DNA of 43,778 bases from positions 60,373-104,150 of the forward strand of contig JAHZGC010000013.1 in assembly GCA_019421015.1 (NCBI GenBank). Reading direction: 5' to 3'. The stretch comes from Coriobacteriaceae bacterium (GTDB lineage Bacteria > Actinomycetota > Coriobacteriia > Coriobacteriales > UMGS124). The position numbers and the translations under genes are program-made. Under the pieces are notes generated by a model. It saw nothing but the letters and a program-made list of their open reading frames with translations, was not told the DNA's origin and searched no databases. This document shows positions 41,961 through 43,778 of the stretch, one piece after another; position 1 is the stretch's first letter; each line of letters opens with the position of its first letter.

Positions 41961-42872
41961 TTACCGGCCCTGAGCCTGCGGGCCCATCCCGAGGTCTGCG
42001 GCCAGGGCGTCGAGGCCGACCATGACGACGTCCTCCACTTCGGGGACGAAGGGTGCGAGACCCGTCTCGTCGGCAAAGCGGGTGCGGACGTAGCCCTTGC
42101 AGCGATCGCACACGTGGATGCGGTGCGCGTCGTCGCCCTCGATGCTGCGGTAGTGCAGCTGGCTCTCGTCCTGGGTGCCGCAACGAACGCAGCGGATGCG
42201 CTCGACCTCCCAGGTCGCCCCGCACTGGGGGCAGTAGAGCGTGCGGCCGTTGGTCTTGCCCGAGGCCGTGGGCCCCACAAAGGCCACCGAGGCCTCGCCG
42301 CCGCACACGGGGCACAGGCGCGGCTTTGCGTGCTGGTTGTGCGCGGCCTTGATGTCGGCGGCTATCGCCTCAAGCGCCGCGCTGGCCGCCGGCTCGAGCA
42401 TGGGGCGCAGCGCGAGGGAGAGCACCATGGCGCTCGTTTCGGCCACCGCCTCGCCCTCGGACTCGGCCAGGACCTCGAAGACCGCGTCCAGATAGGACGC
42501 CGGGTCGCTCCCGGCCAGGGTGAGCGGTGCGCTGCAGACGGTCTTTTCCCAGTCGCGGGCGTTCAGCGCCTGGGCGACGGCATCGTCGAACGCGTCTTGG
42601 GCTACGAGCGCCTCGGCGATCGAGCGGGCGGTGGAGGCGAAGAGGGGCGCGTCCACCGGGACGGGTGCCTGGGAGAGGAACGGCACCTGGCCCCAATACC
42701 ACTGCTCGAGGTCGGCCGCCACGAAGGCGGGGACGCTTGCGTCGGCCACCTGGTCGGCCACCTTCGCCTGGATGTCCCAGATCGGCTCAAAGAACGACAG
42801 ACGGGCGCGGGTGCCCTCGTCAGAGGTCCGCCGGTAGCTTGCACAGGCTGTTTCGATGCGCTTGAGGTTCAT
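41961..42872 (-). CDS. fdhE: Formate dehydrogenase accessory protein FdhE
   Basis: 303 residues. The C-terminal two-thirds carries four CxxC motifs: CPVCGG, CPQCG, CVRCG and CDRCKG (from about residue 185), which bind iron in FdhE. FdhE is a cytoplasmic chaperone needed to activate Tat-exported formate dehydrogenase. It follows the cytochrome b subunit gene on the same strand, so it is probably the last gene of the fdh operon. ATG at 42872 follows TGAAAGGCGA. Confidence 0.9.
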   Translation of the reverse strand: MNLKRIETACASYRRTSDEGTRARLSFFEPIWDIQAKVADQVADASVPAFVAADLEQWYWGQVPFLSQAPVPVDAPLFASTARSIAEALVAQDAFDDAVAQALNARDWEKTVCSAPLTLAGSDPASYLDAVFEVLAESEGEAVAETSAMVLSLALRPMLEPAASAALEAIAADIKAAHNQHAKPRLCPVCGGEASVAFVGPTASGKTNGRTLYCPQCGATWEVERIRCVRCGTQDESQLHYRSIEGDDAHRIHVCDRCKGYVRTRFADETGLAPFVPEVEDVVMVGLDALAADLGMGPQAQGR

Positions 42873-42892
42873 GCCGTCGCCTTTCAAAATGC

Positions 42893-42954
42893 GCCCGCGG
42901 CGCATCTGGGGCGCCGCGGGCTTGGGAACACGGCGGGGTTTGAGCCCCGCTCAG
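42893..42954 (-). promoter_or_regulatory. Two hairpins between formate dehydrogenase cytochrome b and fdhE
   Basis: A 10-bp stem GCCCGCGGCG/CGCCGCGGGC (42893-42902 with 42912-42921) followed on the minus strand by ATTTT, and a smaller GCGGGG/CCCCGC hairpin near 42937-42954. The first ends about 15 bases before the fdhE ribosome site. This looks like a partial terminator or processing site that lowers fdhE expression relative to the enzyme. Confidence 0.55.
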
Positions 42955-42971
42955 AACTTTCTCGAAACGCC

Positions 42972-43778
42972 CTAGTTGGTCGGGGCGTCCTTGACGTTCG
43001 TGACGATCTTGCCGGTCTCCTTGTCCTTGTACACGACGTTCTTACCGCTGGTAAGCTCCTCGCGGGCCCAGTGACCCCAGTGGTACAGGGCGTCCGAGTC
43101 CTTGACGGTGCCGTCGCCGAACATGAGGTTGGCGCTGCCACGGTAGGGCTGGAAGATGCCGCCGCCGAGGAAGATGTGCGCCATGCCGAACACGCAGATG
43201 CCGAAGAAGCCCAGGTCGTGCAGGAACAGAATCACCGAACGGGCGGTGGCGCCCCAGTCGAACACGCTGGTGCACAGGATCAGCAGCACACCGGTGATGC
43301 CCATGAGGATGCCCATGAGGATGAGCAGGCCGTCGGCGAAACGCTGGCCGCTCTTGTTGAGGTGCTGGTCGGGCATGTGAATCCACTTGGCGCCGAAGAG
43401 GTAGGGGAAGAACAGGGCCATCCACTTCTTGTCGTCAGAGTCCCACTTGGTGAAGAAGTCCTCTTTGAAGATGTGCCAGGCACCCTTGGGAGCTGCGATG
43501 GCGCTGATGAGCGGCACCGCGATAAAGATGATGCCGAGCACGCGGTGGGACATGCGGATGACGTAGACCGCCTCGCCGCCGATGGCGGCGGCCAGCGGCG
43601 GGATGAACACGAACAGGCCGCTGATAACCAGCAGGATGCAGCTGATGGCGACCACGTCGTGCGTGATGCGGGCCAGAAGCGAGTGACGCTTGATCCAGAC
43701 GGTGTAGCGGCTCTCCTTGCGTTCCTTGATGAACGCCTTGTCGGCCGCCTCCTCCTGAGGGGTCACCTTAACGGAGGC
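42972..43778 (-). CDS. Formate dehydrogenase cytochrome b subunit (gamma), 5' end at window edge
   Basis: At least 264 residues. Four membrane segments (about 36-56, 68-90, 146-168 and 185-207). His residues at family haem positions include RHSLLARITHDVV, MSHRVLG and FGMAHIFLGGG. It matches the FdnI/FdoI cytochrome b family that passes electrons from periplasmic formate dehydrogenase to the quinone pool. A GTG at 43766 could be the start, but there is no ribosome site and the frame is open to the window edge, so the true start is probably beyond it. The catalytic and FeS subunits should lie upstream, outside the window. Confidence 0.87.
   Translation of the reverse strand, partial: ASVKVTPQEEAADKAFIKERKESRYTVWIKRHSLLARITHDVVAISCILLVISGLFVFIPPLAAAIGGEAVYVIRMSHRVLGIIFIAVPLISAIAAPKGAWHIFKEDFFTKWDSDDKKWMALFFPYLFGAKWIHMPDQHLNKSGQRFADGLLILMGILMGITGVLLILCTSVFDWGATARSVILFLHDLGFFGICVFGMAHIFLGGGIFQPYRGSANLMFGDGTVKDSDALYHWGHWAREELTSGKNVVYKDKETGKIVTNVKDAPTN

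Overview
The window is high-GC chromosomal DNA. Tat-exported fumarate-reductase-like flavoproteins sit next to multi-pass membrane LuxR regulators. That pairing, with a periplasmic multihaem cytochrome, a formate dehydrogenase cytochrome b with FdhE, and rubrerythrin, points to an anaerobic, respiring member of the Coriobacteriia (Eggerthellaceae-like). The assignment rests on gene content and protein style; no rRNA is present to confirm it.

Layout. (1) 150-1805 is ilvD, followed by a gene-poor kilobase (1806-2831) packed with two repeat families. (2) 2832-4441 is a Tat-exported flavodoxin-like protein divergent from a TetR regulator. (3) 4979-8717 is a membrane LuxR regulator divergent from a flavoprotein with a C-terminal FMN domain. 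(4) 8718-9522 is AT-richer DNA holding a 234-bp inverted-repeat-bounded element. (5) 9523-14942 holds a YdcF-like protein, a DUF815 AAA+ ATPase, a helical protein with two EF-hand-like loops, a UbiB-family kinase and a small hypothetical. (6) 15131-19128 is a second LuxR/flavoprotein divergent pair. (7) 19371-22063 is a B12-binding radical SAM protein with a MerR regulator. (8) 22176-24483 is a two-gene operon for a tri-haem cytochrome fused to a sulfite-oxidase-type molybdenum domain, plus a stand-alone Mo domain. (9) 24872-30416 is bracketed by two identical tRNA-Asp genes. It contains a truncated PucR-type regulator, two flavoprotein genes that are both broken, a repeat array and a toxin-antitoxin-like pair. 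(10) 30514-35305 holds an XRE protein, a lipoprotein phosphoesterase, a further intact flavoprotein and a frameshifted LuxR regulator. (11) 35454-41457 is a small unknown protein, PepF, a HAD phosphatase, a MutY-like glycosylase, rubrerythrin and a small membrane protein. (12) 41961-43778 is fdhE and the formate dehydrogenase cytochrome b, which runs off the end.

How the genes fit together (inference): formate oxidation through a membrane cytochrome b, plus exported haem, Mo, FMN and FAD proteins, looks like a set of interchangeable extracytoplasmic reductases, each under a dedicated membrane-bound or one-component regulator. Two of five flavoprotein genes and one of three LuxR regulators carry reading-frame lesions.

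The most unusual signals are non-coding. First, 25-bp units repeat at an exact 41-bp period (25-bp unit plus 16-bp spacer) in three distant intergenic gaps. The units run direct on the left and inverted on the right of a central gap. A fourth array has a 31-33 bp period. These periods approximate 4 and 3 turns of B-DNA. Second, a 90-108 bp three-tiered hairpin family (four full copies and one partial) has unrelated outer arms that nevertheless stay self-complementary, around a conserved core. I recognise neither family.
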